Shown: positions 39,848 through 51,057 of the stretch, piece after piece
How positions within the stretch are numbered: the first letter of the stretch is position 1
Layout: the number at the start of each line of letters is the position of its first letter
Assembly: GCA_029339505.1 (NCBI GenBank)
Contig: JAQISU010000036.1
Location: forward strand, 2,733,001 to 2,797,000
Direction of reading: 5' to 3'
DNA length: 64,000 nucleotides
DNA from: Unio delphinus
Lineage: Eukaryota; Mollusca; Bivalvia; Unionida; Unionidae
Notes under the pieces: generated by a model
Database searches by the model: none
Told to the model about the DNA's origin: nothing
The model's input: only the letters and a program-made list of their open reading frames with translations
Made by a program: the position numbers and the translations under genes

Positions 39848-40535
39848 CATTACCACACTACCCACAGATGTAGCACTAGTCAATTCGTTATCACACTGCC
39901 CACAGATGTAGCACTAGTCAGTTCATTACCATGGTCCCCACAGATGTAACATTGCCACACTGCTCACAGATGTAGCACTAGTCAATTCATTATCACACTG
40001 CCCACAGATGTAACATTGCCACACTGCCCACAGATGTAGCACTAGTCAATTTGTTATCACACTGCCCACAGATGTAGCACTAGTCAGTTCATTACCATGC
40101 TCCCCATAGATGTAACATTGCCACACTGCCCACAGATGTAGCACTAGTCAATTCATTATCACACTGCCCACAGATGTAACATTGCCACACTGCCCACAGA
40201 TGTAGCACTAGTGTCAATTCATTACCATGCTGCTCACAGATGTAACATTGCCACACTGCCCATAGATGTAGCACTAGTCAATTCAATTCAGACCCATAGA
40301 TGTAGCATTAGTCAATTCAATTCATTATCACACTGCCCACATATGTAGGACTAGTCATTTAAATTCACACACCCACTGCCCACAGATGTAGCACTAGTCA
40401 ATTCAAATCATTAATGTATGCCCATAGATGAGACACTAGCCATTTCGATTAATTTCCAAATTGCCCATATATGTAACACTAGTCAATTCATTACTACATA
40501 CCCATAGATGTAGCACTAGTCATTTGAAACATTAC
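39848..40535. repeat. composite 38/26-bp minisatellite
   Basis: Two related blocks alternate: cacactgcccacagatgtag plus cactagtcaattcattat (38 bp), and cacactgcccacagatgtaa plus cattgc (26 bp). They often form 64-bp pairs. After about 40,290 copies decay and only the longer form remains. Confidence 0.9.
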
Positions 40536-40561
40536 ATTTCTACTTGATCACTGTTCATTTC

Positions 40562-40564
<3 letters not shown>

Positions 40565-40636
<72 letters not shown>
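40565..40636. repeat. (AT)n microsatellite
   Basis: A pure dinucleotide run of about 72 bp sits directly 5' of a LINE remnant. Confidence 0.98.
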
Positions 40637-40643
<7 letters not shown>

Positions 40644-40667
40644 CTCCAGAAACTTAAAAAAAAAAGT

Positions 40668-41246
40668 TTAAAACACAGCTGCTCGGATCATCTTTAGAGT
40701 ACCACGATCAGAGGACCCCTCCCCACTGCTCTGTACCCTACACTGGCTATCCATTTGATCCAGAATCAAACACAAAATTTGTTCTCTGTGCTACGTTTCA
40801 CCGACTCCAGCCCAACATACCTATCTGGCCTCACCCATGTGTAGATACCAGCAAGATACTTACGCTCCTCTTCTGACAACCAGTAACTCATTATTTCCAC
40901 TATAAAAACGAAGTCATATGGACAATGTTCTTTTGCATACCAGGGCCTAGCAATGTAGACTGAATTACCTATTGAAATTCAACACAAAGACTGCTCTTAA
41001 AACTCACCTTTTTTGACTGCAAGAACAAGCTTCAAGACCTGATAATGTTTTGTATCTTAAATATTTTAAATATTTTCAGCATTTTTTATGTCGTCTAAAT
41101 TCATGTTTTTTTTTATTTTTTTTGTTTTTCTGCAGTCATATCTTTATAGATGTTGTAAAGCGCTTAAAACTTCTAAAGATTAGGTGCTATACAAAGTCCT
41201 CATTATTATTATTATTATTTTTATTATTATTATTATTATTATTATA
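40668..41246 (+). mobile_element. degenerate non-LTR retrotransposon 3' end
   Basis: From about 40,675 the plus strand reads AARIIFRVPRSEDPSPLLCT, LHWLSI, stop, SRIKHKICSLCYVS. Near 41,000 it reads NTKTALKTHLF. These blocks match the conserved C-terminal tail of LINE ORF2 proteins (RTLHWLPI, then RIKYK, then FKTALKTHLF; family knowledge). The 3' end carries gtaaagcgcttaaaacttct, then taggtgctatacaaag, and an (ATT)n tail at about 41,203-41,246, a familiar LINE 3' end. In-frame stops and frameshifts show it is dead and 5'-truncated. The clade (L2/CR1-like) is uncertain. Confidence 0.75.
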
Positions 41247-42214
41247 TATGATGCAAAATAAATTTATAATAATGACAGGGAAATTTCAATAATGGAAGCT
41301 TCAATTGTAAGTTTAAACAGAAACCTCAATAACTGACCTTTTATTTTAAAGGCTTCATTACAAATCCATTTAGTCATTAAAAAGTTACTGAGTGGAAACT
41401 AAAGTGAACTAATGTCTTAAGTCAATCATTGTCAGTATCCCATAAAACTTTACTATAATAAGTAAAAATCAAATCTGACTGGTTTTCGAAATCAAAATCA
41501 TTGTACCAAATAAATTTCTGTCTTCTCAACATCAAGCTTTGAAACCAAACTTGATTTTTAAAAATCAATTCATGAGGTCCTTCAAAATTTATTCAGCAGA
41601 AATAAAATGATTTGCAATGTTCTATGTGAAAACAAAGACTTTAACTGCATGCAAGTTTTCTGAGAAAACATAAAAATCAAAGCTGACCTAGGTCTTTTTA
41701 ATGTATTGTCTTGCGTTAAATTTGACATTAATCCTTGAAATCTTTCGAACGTTATTGAGCATAAAATTCTTGAACAAGGAACACAACTCCATAAATTCAA
41801 ACAAGGGCATTAGGTGCATAAAACTGAAACAAGACCTACATTTTCAAAATGATAATTCTCAAAAGAAATTTTATTTGAATTATTATGTCCTTCAAATATT
41901 ACTGCATGTTAATAATTACATGAGGCTAGACATGGCAGGATATATAGATGTGGGCCATACTCCCATCATTTATAGTTATATTGTCAATGGCTACAATGTT
42001 GAAAATGGAGGGGAAACACTTTCATTCAACAGAAGGATGTCTGGGGAAAAACACTGTTATTTAACAACTGGATGCTTCTTACATTGATACAATTTTAGCA
42101 TGAAGTGAGATTGCACAAAAAAAGCACAACTGTAAAACATGTTGGCCTCAATGTCAAAATGCTATGCATGCAAATCACAAATAAACCATCTTCAAAATGA
42201 TTCATCTAGAGTAG
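41247..42214. other. unique DNA, possible 3' UTR of the minus-strand gene
   Basis: Single-copy sequence. On the minus strand an AATAAA (plus tttatt at 41,870-41,875) could serve as the polyadenylation signal of the gene whose stop is at 43,082. This would give a long 3' UTR containing the 46-bp array at 42,215-42,870. An uninterrupted plus-strand frame of 128 codons (41,701-42,087) has no recognisable features. Confidence 0.35.
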
Positions 42215-42870
42215 GAAGGAAGGCGTAAAGGAAGATAAGCAAAACTAAAAACTAAAATATAACCCTTTGGGAAAGGTGTAAAGGAAGATAAGCGAAACAA
42301 AGATATAACCCTTAGGGAAAGGCGTAAAGGAAGATAAGCAAACCTAAAATATAACTCTTAGCGAAAGGCGTAAAGGAAGATAAGCAAAACCAAAATATAA
42401 CCCATAGGGAAAGGTGTAAAGAAAGATAAACAAAACTAAAATATAACCCTTAGGGAAAGGCGTAAAGGAAAATAAGCAAACCTAAAATATAACCCTTAGC
42501 GAAAGGCATAAAGGAAAATAAGCAAAACCAAAATATAACACTTAGGGAAAGGCGTAAAGGAAGATAAGCAAAACTAAAATATAACACTTAGGGAAAGGTG
42601 TAAAGAAAGATAAACAAAACTAAAATATAAACCTTAGGGAAAGGCATAAAGGAAGATGAGCAAAACTAAAATATAACCCTTAGGGAAATGTGTAAAGGAA
42701 GATAAGCAAAACTAAAATATAACACTTAGGGAAAGGTGTAAAGGAAGATAAGCAAAACTAAAATATAACACTTAGGGAAAGGTGTAAAGGAAGATAAGCA
42801 AAACTAAAATATAACCCTTAGGGAAAGGCATAAAAGAAGATATGCAAAACTAAAATATAACCCTTCAGTG
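42215..42870. repeat. second 46-bp minisatellite, unrelated to the first
   Basis: The unit is aaaggcgtaaaggaagataa, then gcaaaactaaaatataaccc, then ttaggg, 46 bp (ggcgtaaagg at 42,551, then ggtg at 42,597), about 14 copies. It has the same period as the large array at the left end but no sequence similarity. It lies 0.2 kb downstream of the minus-strand gene's stop codon. Confidence 0.93.
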
Positions 42871-43081
42871 ACCATGACCCTAGCATCAAGGTTGAAAGGT
42901 GAGTTTGCATTTCAAGCAATGAATTATCTTAACTAATGATTCAGCCAAATTACAAAGAAAATCACTCAAGGAAATACAATCAAAGAAAAATGTTTACCTA
43001 AACCTTAACACAATGTTGTTTACAGACAAGTGAATACCATTGTCCAGATTTCCCATTAAAGTGTGCTGAACAAAAATAGCA

Positions 43082-46000
43082 TTAAGGAACATCAACACAA
43101 TGTTTTAAGTGAGCTTCCCTGCACTTCTTGCTGCATAATTTATCAGGATCGAACAGACCATTATGGGTTTCCAGGTCATTAATTCTTGTCAAAACAACAC
43201 GACAGATCTGAGCAGGCAAAGAGCACATATTTTTTCCTGCTTCTATTCCTGGACTTGATTGCAATATCTTGACAGATTCCAACACATCTTTACTGTCAAT
43301 CTCATCCTTGTCATTATTTCTATCAACATCAATGTAGATCTCTGTCATGCAGTCACTGTCTGAATATTCAGAACAATTTCCCTCACTTTCACTGGTGTCA
43401 CAACAGAAGGAATACTTATAATATGTATTAGATCTTCCCAATCTTTTACGATTGGATCTTTTTGATCTTGGTCCACAGTTTTTCTCCTCACCAGATCGTT
43501 TACCAAGTTTCTTTCTGCTTCTGGCAGTTCTATCACTTGCTTGTAGCCTTCTCTTGGACCTTACTTTACTGGATGAATCTGTAATTTTGTCCTGCATCTT
43601 TACTTGATGTTTCTGTACTGGAAGGTCATTTTCAGAAATCATAGGATCAGAACTTTCTGGTTCTTGCTGTGAACAAAATGATAAAAAGCAGTCATTGAAG
43701 GAGCGGTCTGCTTTGTTTGGAATATCCATATCTTTTTTTACATTGGGTTGTGGAAGATAATGCTGAGCCAGATTTAGTGCTGGGCAGGAGGTGCTCGGGT
43801 CTAAATCTGACTTTAAGCTATTTTCTCCTGCTGAATCCAGTCTATTTGTCGATTCATCCAAAAGTTTTGTGAGATTCTCCACCCTTTTTGCAAATATTTT
43901 ACTACCATCAATTAGCTCAACCATAAGGCTTGGTTTGGAGATACCTTCAGACTGTGTATCTGTTGAAGTGTCTGTTTCAGACTGGTTATTAGACTGAATT
44001 TCTTTAAATACTGTACTTTGATCTGGAGATGAAGGCCCTGTCAGGTCCACCACAATATAACTTTTAGGCATGCCACTTTTTTCCTGTGATTGTCTAGTAT
44101 TGCTATCTATATGTATTGACCCTTTGTCTGCAATTCTATTTAGTAAATGACTAGAATTATCTGTAAATGTCTTTTCCCCTTTTTTGACCTCTGGCAAGTT
44201 TTCCTCCTCGCCTGTTAAATCTACAAAAATTTCTGCAGCTGATTTTGTGCCACAGTTAGAACTAGAAGTGGGCAACATCTCAGCATTCTGCTTGTTTAAA
44301 GAATCATTTTCAATGGATCCTTTGTTTCCAGATATAACTGTTGCCTTACCCCTTGTGCTCATCTCCACAAACTCAGTTGTCTCTTCTGTCAGATCTATCA
44401 CATTTGTCTTCAGGGCAGATGAAGAGACTGCTGTCAATGGAATTTTATTAGTGGTCTGTGATGGAGCTTTAATGGGGGCTTCACTAGTAAAATTAGCACA
44501 AGGAATTACCACAGAGGCTGTGGAAGTAGTAACCTTTTGGTTTGCAATCTCAACAGGAGGATTCTTTAACAATGTCCCAGATTTTGCATTATTTTTCTGA
44601 TTCTTTTTCACATCTGTTTGTAGTTTGGCATACATATTTGTGAAAAGAGATTCACTTGCTGTTTTACTTACACTAATGTTTTCTAAACTTTTAGAATTAG
44701 ATGCCAATGTCGATGACTGAACTGATGAGACACCTTTACGTGAAATGATCTTATCTGCACCAGAAACCATTCCTGTTGACAATGGATGGTTAAAAGTGCT
44801 CTTCTTAGCAACTCCAGTAGATATAAAATCTTGTTTAGCTAACACTGGTTTTATTAGAATCTGACCTTGCTGTGAGATCTGGCCATCGGATGACTGGTTC
44901 ACACGAGTTGAGGACTGGTTCACAAGAGTTGATGACTGGTTCATAAGAGTTGATGATGGGTTCACAAGAGTTGATGATGGGTTCACAATGATTTGAGCAC
45001 CTTTTGATGCTGTTGAGACTTGTGTACCTGATGATGTTCTTAACATATATTGACTTTCAGATAATAAAGAACTTTTATTGCCTGCAGTTACCTGGATAGA
45101 TGGATTAATAAAATCTTGACTTATTTGTGGTATCGTGGACAACTGCACCACTGATGAAGGACTTATTAAATACTGGTTTATTAGATCTACACCCATCTGT
45201 GACACTCTGGAAAATGGAATAGAAGTTGATGTGTTTGCAGATGTTACATGAATCACTCTATTAGGTCCACCCCAGTAGTTGGGCAATTTTGTTTCTGTAT
45301 CTTCATGCTGAATTACTATAGCATTTAATTTCTGAGCGCTCTGATTTTTGGTTTGGTTTCCTAAATTTGGAAACACATTCAAAGGAATGCTAGCTTGCTG
45401 TAAAACTTTAGACGATGAACCAGTCTGTTTAAATTTGTCCAAATGAGGCACGACAGATAAAGTTGATTTGGTATTGCTTGGCCTGGTTGTATTCGTTATG
45501 GCACTCATCACACAAGTATCAGAAACAACATGGGATGATGCTACTGTCACCGGTTGTTGTGAAAAAGTCTGATTTGATTGGCTGGTTTTCGGCTGAGCTG
45601 ACTGATGCTGATGCAGATTAGTTTTTTTTTCTTGGGTTGATGGTTCTCTTACATTAAACTGACTGACATCGGTAATATTATCATCTGTAACATGTCTCAG
45701 TTCTACCAAGTTCATCTGTTTTTCCTGTAAGTTAATGCATATTACTGCAGGTTCTCCTGTGGTTTTCATCACTCTTTTGAACAGTGTTTGAGGCACTGGT
45801 GTGGAATTTGGTTTTTGATCCTGTATACTGGACATAATCTCAAGATCTGAGGGTTTTTCATCTAAATAATTTGACATTTTATCTTTATTGGTGACTTTTG
45901 GCTCAATCCGGACTGGGTTTCTTGTTTTACATAACATGTTTGGTGGTGGTGTTTTTGTTTTACTTATCATGTTTGGTGGTGTGGGAGTCCTCCATCGATT

Positions 46001-46729
46001 GCCCGGCTTTTTGGCTCCTACCGATGCGAGCTGTTTTGGTTCAAATGATTCCATGACACCAATACAGTCATTGTTGGGACTGTAAATAAACTGTTTCCCT
46101 GAAATATGGGGTTTAGACAGGGACTGTACACTGGAAATAACTGGACCTGATGGTGAGAGTGTTTGTCTCACAGAAGATTGGGTTGTCATGACAGTTTCCA
46201 CAGACACGGATTGCTGCTGTGTTGTAGGCACTGCCTGGGTATAATTACCTGGGCTTTGATTGACAATATTAATGGTCCCCTGATTTATCATGCCAGGCAT
46301 CTGGGTAAGGATTGGAGGAAAATTCTGAACCACCATTGAAACACCCTGTGGTGCCACTGCCACATTTTGTTGAATCCCTTCCTGTATACTTGGTTGTATA
46401 ATTGGTACAGTTGGCATTACACTAGGCATGCTTTGTTGTATGCTTGGTACAGTTGACAATACACTACGTATGCTTGGCTGTACCACATTTTGGTGAAAAA
46501 CAGGTGCCTTTTGAATGTTGCTGGTCAAGTTTGATTGAATGGGACTAGATAAGTTTGACTGTACAAGTCCTACCATATTTGGGGCTTGTGGCTGACCATG
46601 CAGATTAACCCCAATAGCAGGTGATCCCGACACCCATGGAATAGAAAGGACAGCCCCAAGTGGTATGCTTGGACTTAACTGGACAAGCTTTCCATCAATG
46701 AAGGCAAATGTTCCTGCATCAGACATCAT
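43082..46729 (-). CDS. SUMO-interaction-motif-rich nuclear protein, LRIF1-like candidate (1,215 aa)
   Basis: This is one coding exon with start ATG at 46,729 (a second ATG follows directly). An in-frame TGA lies nine codons upstream, so no longer start exists in this exon. The N-terminus has FIDGKLVQLSP, then a long low-complexity Ser/Thr/Gln/Val-rich region with VNPSSTL-type heptads near residues 580-610. Three SUMO-interaction-like motifs follow: VIDLTEE (777-783), FVDLTGEEE (835-843) and IVVDLTG (892-898). A basic cluster (about 1,057-1,105, RSKRR, SRKKLGKR, RSNRKR) is a likely nuclear signal, followed by an acidic Ser stretch. The C-terminus has ICRVVLTRIND (RVVLTRI at 1,177-1,183) and a Cys/His tail (LCSKKCREAHLKHC). 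Human LRIF1 has an N-terminal DGK-LLQLLPI segment and an RVCLTRI motif of PxVxL type that binds HP1 (from memory), and it also has a large coding exon; it is shorter, at about 769 aa. The motifs are seen; the LRIF1 kinship is inference. It could instead be an unrelated heterochromatin or SUMO scaffold. Confidence 0.85.
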   Translation of the reverse strand: MMSDAGTFAFIDGKLVQLSPSIPLGAVLSIPWVSGSPAIGVNLHGQPQAPNMVGLVQSNLSSPIQSNLTSNIQKAPVFHQNVVQPSIRSVLSTVPSIQQSMPSVMPTVPIIQPSIQEGIQQNVAVAPQGVSMVVQNFPPILTQMPGMINQGTINIVNQSPGNYTQAVPTTQQQSVSVETVMTTQSSVRQTLSPSGPVISSVQSLSKPHISGKQFIYSPNNDCIGVMESFEPKQLASVGAKKPGNRWRTPTPPNMISKTKTPPPNMLCKTRNPVRIEPKVTNKDKMSNYLDEKPSDLEIMSSIQDQKPNSTPVPQTLFKRVMKTTGEPAVICINLQEKQMNLVELRHVTDDNITDVSQFNVREPSTQEKKTNLHQHQSAQPKTSQSNQTFSQQPVTVASSHVVSDTCVMSAITNTTRPSNTKSTLSVVPHLDKFKQTGSSSKVLQQASIPLNVFPNLGNQTKNQSAQKLNAIVIQHEDTETKLPNYWGGPNRVIHVTSANTSTSIPFSRVSQMGVDLINQYLISPSSVVQLSTIPQISQDFINPSIQVTAGNKSSLLSESQYMLRTSSGTQVSTASKGAQIIVNPSSTLVNPSSTLMNQSSTLVNQSSTRVNQSSDGQISQQGQILIKPVLAKQDFISTGVAKKSTFNHPLSTGMVSGADKIISRKGVSSVQSSTLASNSKSLENISVSKTASESLFTNMYAKLQTDVKKNQKNNAKSGTLLKNPPVEIANQKVTTSTASVVIPCANFTSEAPIKAPSQTTNKIPLTAVSSSALKTNVIDLTEETTEFVEMSTRGKATVISGNKGSIENDSLNKQNAEMLPTSSSNCGTKSAAEIFVDLTGEEENLPEVKKGEKTFTDNSSHLLNRIADKGSIHIDSNTRQSQEKSGMPKSYIVVDLTGPSSPDQSTVFKEIQSNNQSETDTSTDTQSEGISKPSLMVELIDGSKIFAKRVENLTKLLDESTNRLDSAGENSLKSDLDPSTSCPALNLAQHYLPQPNVKKDMDIPNKADRSFNDCFLSFCSQQEPESSDPMISENDLPVQKHQVKMQDKITDSSSKVRSKRRLQASDRTARSRKKLGKRSGEEKNCGPRSKRSNRKRLGRSNTYYKYSFCCDTSESEGNCSEYSDSDCMTEIYIDVDRNNDKDEIDSKDVLESVKILQSSPGIEAGKNMCSLPAQICRVVLTRINDLETHNGLFDPDKLCSKKCREAHLKHCVDVP

Positions 46730-46794
46730 TGTGTCAGTCAAGGAAAACAACAATCACTGAAGCACTGTGAAGGACACTTGACTCTGAACGTCAT
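46730..46794 (-). other. 5' leader of the coding exon, with acceptor and upstream ORF
   Basis: A textbook acceptor on the minus strand (cttattcttttttttcag) ends at 46,795, so the exon begins at 46,794. The first three bases of the exon are ATG and open an 18-codon frame (MTFRVKCPSQCFSDCCFP) ending TGA 10 bases before the main ATG, in a different frame. Confidence 0.7.
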
Positions 46795-47361
46795 CTGAAA
46801 AAAAGAATAAGTCAGTGAGTATTGTAATAAACATTGGTACGTAATATTTCAAAGTACATGATAGATTATAAATAAAAAAAGGACAGAGTCTCTCCAAGAA
46901 AATAATATCAATAAAATGGTTAGGAATTGAAGAGATCATTTCTTCTTTTTTCAATGGTGTGTGTTGAAACTATCTGATATTCATGAGCAACACAATTTTC
47001 AAAATATCCAATGAAGCAGCAAAGCAACTAGATGATTGATCAAAAGTACGGATCCGGCTGAAAAAGATTTATCTCCCCTTTTATGGTTTCTATACATCTA
47101 AAAGAGAACTGGGTTAAAAATCTACTCCATCAAAGTTCAAACAACCAATGATGCAACACTGTTAAAAGGAACCTATTAATTACAAACACTACAATATTAA
47201 TATATAGAACAGGACTCCTAATGGGGAAAACAACTCATTGTATCAGTTAATTGTATTGTTGGAATACATGCTGATTTTACTGACAGGTGGTAGCCTGTTC
47301 CAATTAATCGATTCAGGGTTGGTGTGCAAGGAAAAATTATATTTTGCAAGGAGCTTAGTGG

Positions 47362-47620
47362 TCGCAAACTTAAGTACAAACCCTTCAAACTGCATTCACG
47401 TCAGAATCTATCCGGTTGGGCCGCAAACTTAAGTACAAACCCTTCAAACTGCATCCATGTCAGAATCTATCAGGTTGGGCCACAAACTTAAGTACAAACC
47501 CTTCAAACTGCATCCACATCAGAATCTATCAGGTTGGGCCTTAAACTTACCAGTAAGTACAAACCTTCCAAATAGCATCCACGTCAGAATCAATCAGGTT
47601 GAGGCACACTCACTGATAAT
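47362..47620. repeat. 59-bp minisatellite, about 4 copies
   Basis: cttaagtacaaacccttcaa, then actgcatccatgtcagaatc, then tatcaggttgggccacaaa recurs with taagtac at 47,371, 47,430 and 47,489. The last copy is diverged. Confidence 0.9.
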
Positions 47621-50092
47621 GTGCAAGTTCATCACCAAATCGCTCAATTTTCATTTAAAACCAATTATACCCTTGCGATAAATGGAAGTAAAAATGATCA
47701 CAATGTTCCAGTTAGTTTAAAAGTAGTGATAATGGAGGATTAATGATGATAAGCTCTTATTGTCTAGATACAACAATGATTGCCCTAATCATTTAGACTG
47801 ATTCAGGAATTCACCTGATATGTATTCGTAATACCATTATAGGTATGAAGATTGAACCATGTCCAAAACAAGGCCATCATGGGTGAGACTACAAATCTTG
47901 TGAAGTTACTTGTCCAAAATGCTGACCAATTTATAATAAATGTTAACCCAGTTTATTTACTGTAAAGTGAAACCAAAACAAACATCCTTCTCACACATAT
48001 AAACACTTTGCATCACACCAGTTGACCCACTTAAGTGAGAATATGAATTGATGTGCACCACTCATTTGTCTCCCTTTGTATACTCTCCAACAGTAATTAA
48101 AAAACGCCTGCTGTCACATGTTGGCTCAATGTTACACTGATGACTATTGATTTTATAGGTACTTATTAAAGTGATTAATTCATTAATTCATTAATTAATT
48201 AATTCAATCATTAATTATATCAACTATCTCAAGATGAAAGGTTGTTTCACCTTTATCATTACCTTTAACAACTTCATGGCTTACTTTGGTTAGGAAATTG
48301 CTTGATCATGTGTTTTGGGTTGTGCCATTCTTATCCATGACAGGAAGTATAACTTATCATATATCCATATGCCATTCTTTTCGATGAATACCATTAGGTG
48401 TCAATGATGTTTCTTTTTATGTCATTTCTGGCTTCTTCATTTGAATAGGTGCACGATTCTTCTTGGTCACCTTATTTTTATTTTTACACCACTTTTATGA
48501 CAACCTATTACAATTTCATGTCTTCACATAAATGTGGAATTCAATACAGTGCTATTTTCAAAACAGAATATCAGGAAATCTTATCTAGAACATGTCCAAG
48601 TGTGGCAACTAACAAGCAAATTCTTCACAATGTACTTCCTGCAAATGGAAAATACTTGCCGCAGCCACTGAAACTAATTTACGCCAGTCAGAATGAAAAT
48701 TGTTGACAACACCCACTCCACTTTTACAAATTAACAAGCTGGCCAAAAAACTTTCAGTTTGGAATCTTGTCATGTGCCAAATCTGCTATTTTTATTCATT
48801 CAGTTGGCATGTTCTGTCACTGATTAGACATATCAGCATAAAAACATAACTTGTTCAATTAAAGTGCTTTACATAATATTAAATTGTCACATTTCAGCCA
48901 GTTTAGTTCTGATTGGTGATTATTGTTTCATTCTGAACAAACAATAACTATGGTAATCAGAATTAAATGTGACATATTTCTCTTTATGGTACACCAGATG
49001 TGCAGCCCTCATATATTTATGCCAGTAGAATGGATGAGAAGCAAGAGGGAAACTTGGCGTAATGTGGTTATTAAATATTCAATTAAATAATTAAGTCATA
49101 CACGGAGAATAAATATGGTGTTATTTTATTTAATCTGTATTACTGAATTTTTAAAAAATTAATTTTAGGTTATGAACATCTTTATTTTGTATCTAACGTT
49201 GGTTCAAAATTAAGTTAATGGTGTAAATGATAAATGACAATTTATCTTGTAAACAACATATACAAAGCTAATAATTATCTAGCATTGTAGATTAAATATT
49301 CAGATCATTGTTAGTAGCAAATATGTTTACTTCAATTTGATTTAAGGATACAGACTTGATTCTGACCTTAGAAACTTTGACAACTGAAATTTCCTATTAA
49401 GCTGACAGTCTTTTGCAGAAAATGGTAACTGTGACCTAGTTAAAGTAGAGTGGAACTTGTTGAACTTGGGATTATCCACTCCTGCTTTAACATCTGAAGC
49501 TGTGTCAGCCTTATAGTTGTGTTCAGTGCTTAATTTGGTTTGATTTATTTATTCACCATATTTCAGACCACTCGCACATTAGCAAATTCAAGACTACAAG
49601 AACATCAACACATTCAATATCAGAATTTATTTGCTATACCACTGGAATTCAGTTGAAACTTAACACATTTGGCCTTGTGACAGAACATTTTGGACTAATT
49701 GGGATTTAGCTCACAGTACTGTAGACCCATAAATATAATTTGAGACAAAAAAGGTTTCAACGACTTGGTGAGTGGTCTGGTGAGTGTCAAAGTCCACTTT
49801 AATCTTTTAATTGTACACAAAATTTTGTCTAGAAAAAATTCTGGTGGTTTAGTGCTTATTTCTAGGAAAAATGGTCACATGATAGCTTGGCTCTCCTCCT
49901 GATTTGCTTCTGGTAAGGATGCAGCAAGTCGGATTATGAGAATCCAGAGAATGCAATAAGAATTTGCCTCACACAGTTTTACGAGTTAACTATTTTTCGT
50001 ATAAAAGAACCTGTTTTGAGACCTCTCATTTATTCCACACACAAAGACATGGTCTTTCAACACTGTGGGCTTTCCAAAACAGATTTTAACAC

Positions 50093-50545
50093 TATCATCT
50101 ATAAATCGATACAGTGAGATTCTGTATCAATCATCCATGAATCGATACAGTGAGATTCTGTATCATACACAAATTGATACAGCGAGATTCTGTATCATCC
50201 ATAAATCGATACAGTGAGATTCGTTATCATCCATAAATCGATACAGTGAGATTCTGTATCATCCATAAATTGATACAGTGAGATTCTGTATCATCCATAA
50301 ATCGATACAGTGAGATTTGGTATCATCAATAAATCAATACAGTGGGATTCGGTATCATCCATAAATCGATACAGTGAGATTCAGTAGCATCCATAAATCG
50401 ATAGTGGGATTCGGTATCATCCATAAATTGATACAGTGAGATTCAGTATCATCCATAAATTGATACAGTGAGATTCTGTATCATCCATAAATCGATACAG
50501 TGCGATTTGGTATCATCCATAAATCAATACAGTGAGATACTGATC
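50093..50545. repeat. 32-bp minisatellite, upstream end of the 5' intron
   Basis: The unit is atccataaatcgatacagtg plus agattctgtatc, 32 bp (copies at 50,229 and 50,261), about 14 copies. It lies about 0.25 kb inside the putative first intron. Confidence 0.93.
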
Positions 50546-50799
50546 ACTCACAGCACCAATGCAAAACAAGCTTTACATATTAGAAAAATAGTGATGATTT
50601 CAATTTAGGGAACCACTAGTCCTACATATAAGACCTGATGCTGATATTTATGTTTTGGGTGTCAGGGTCTTACTGCCTAACGAACAGCGCTGTGTAGTGT
50701 CTTTTGAACTCTACTGACAGGAGAATAAGAGGTGAAATTTTCATGATTATCACATACACGGCAATAAATATCAACATTCAGAGTTATTGGTATACTTAC

Positions 50800-50896
50800 T
50801 TTGTTGTCTTGATCGTAATCGACTGAAAATCTGACACTAGCGAATGAACGCATTTTTACGTTCCTTTGACACGCATTTCAATTGGTTGCAATGCGA
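50800..50896 (-). other. putative non-coding first exon of the LRIF1-like gene (3' part)
   Basis: The minus-strand sequence ends caagacaacaaa followed by the near-consensus donor gtaagtata. It contains an ATG with an open 18-codon stretch (MRSFASVRFSVDYDQDNK) running into the donor. The exon's 5' end is not determined. It is homologous, without gaps, to 51,058-51,154 on the opposite strand. Confidence 0.5.
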
Positions 50897-51057
50897 TGGT
50901 GGCTGAGGAATGCAGAAGTAGGATTCAACAAGACCATTTTATTTTAACGAAATAAAAGTATCAAGTTATTTGAACAGCAGGCAACATTTCGTTTCGTTCA
51001 AGAAATATTTTCCAATTGGAACCTACTTGAACACACTTTGGCATACCTCGACTACTT
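50897..51057. promoter_or_regulatory. candidate bidirectional promoter core
   Basis: This 161-bp interval is the centre between two inverted, homologous exon-like arms that each end in gtaagtata. No TATA box at a convincing distance was identified. The evidence is symmetry and divergent splice donors only. Confidence 0.35.

Larger units (their letters stand above)
46795..50799 (-). other. probable 4-kb 5' intron of the LRIF1-like gene
   Basis: The borders would be gtaagtata at 50,799 (minus) and tttcag at 46,795. The interval has no supported exon on either strand; short frames (60-85 codons) look random. It contains the two minisatellites listed separately and an attaatt-rich stretch near 48,180. 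Whether exon 1 joins directly to the coding exon needs RNA evidence. Confidence 0.45.

Noticed and set aside
41701..42087. 128-codon plus-strand ORF
   Set aside because: No recognisable motif, ordinary AT-rich composition, and antisense to the probable 3' UTR of the minus-strand gene.
43345..46085. ORFs at 43,345-43,536, 43,791-43,997, 44,184-44,600 and 45,888-46,085
   Set aside because: Shadow frames of the 1,215-aa coding exon.
46730..46753. Extending the LRIF1-like protein upstream with MLFSLTDT
   Set aside because: That start is TTG. The first ATG in frame is at 46,729, after an in-frame TGA.
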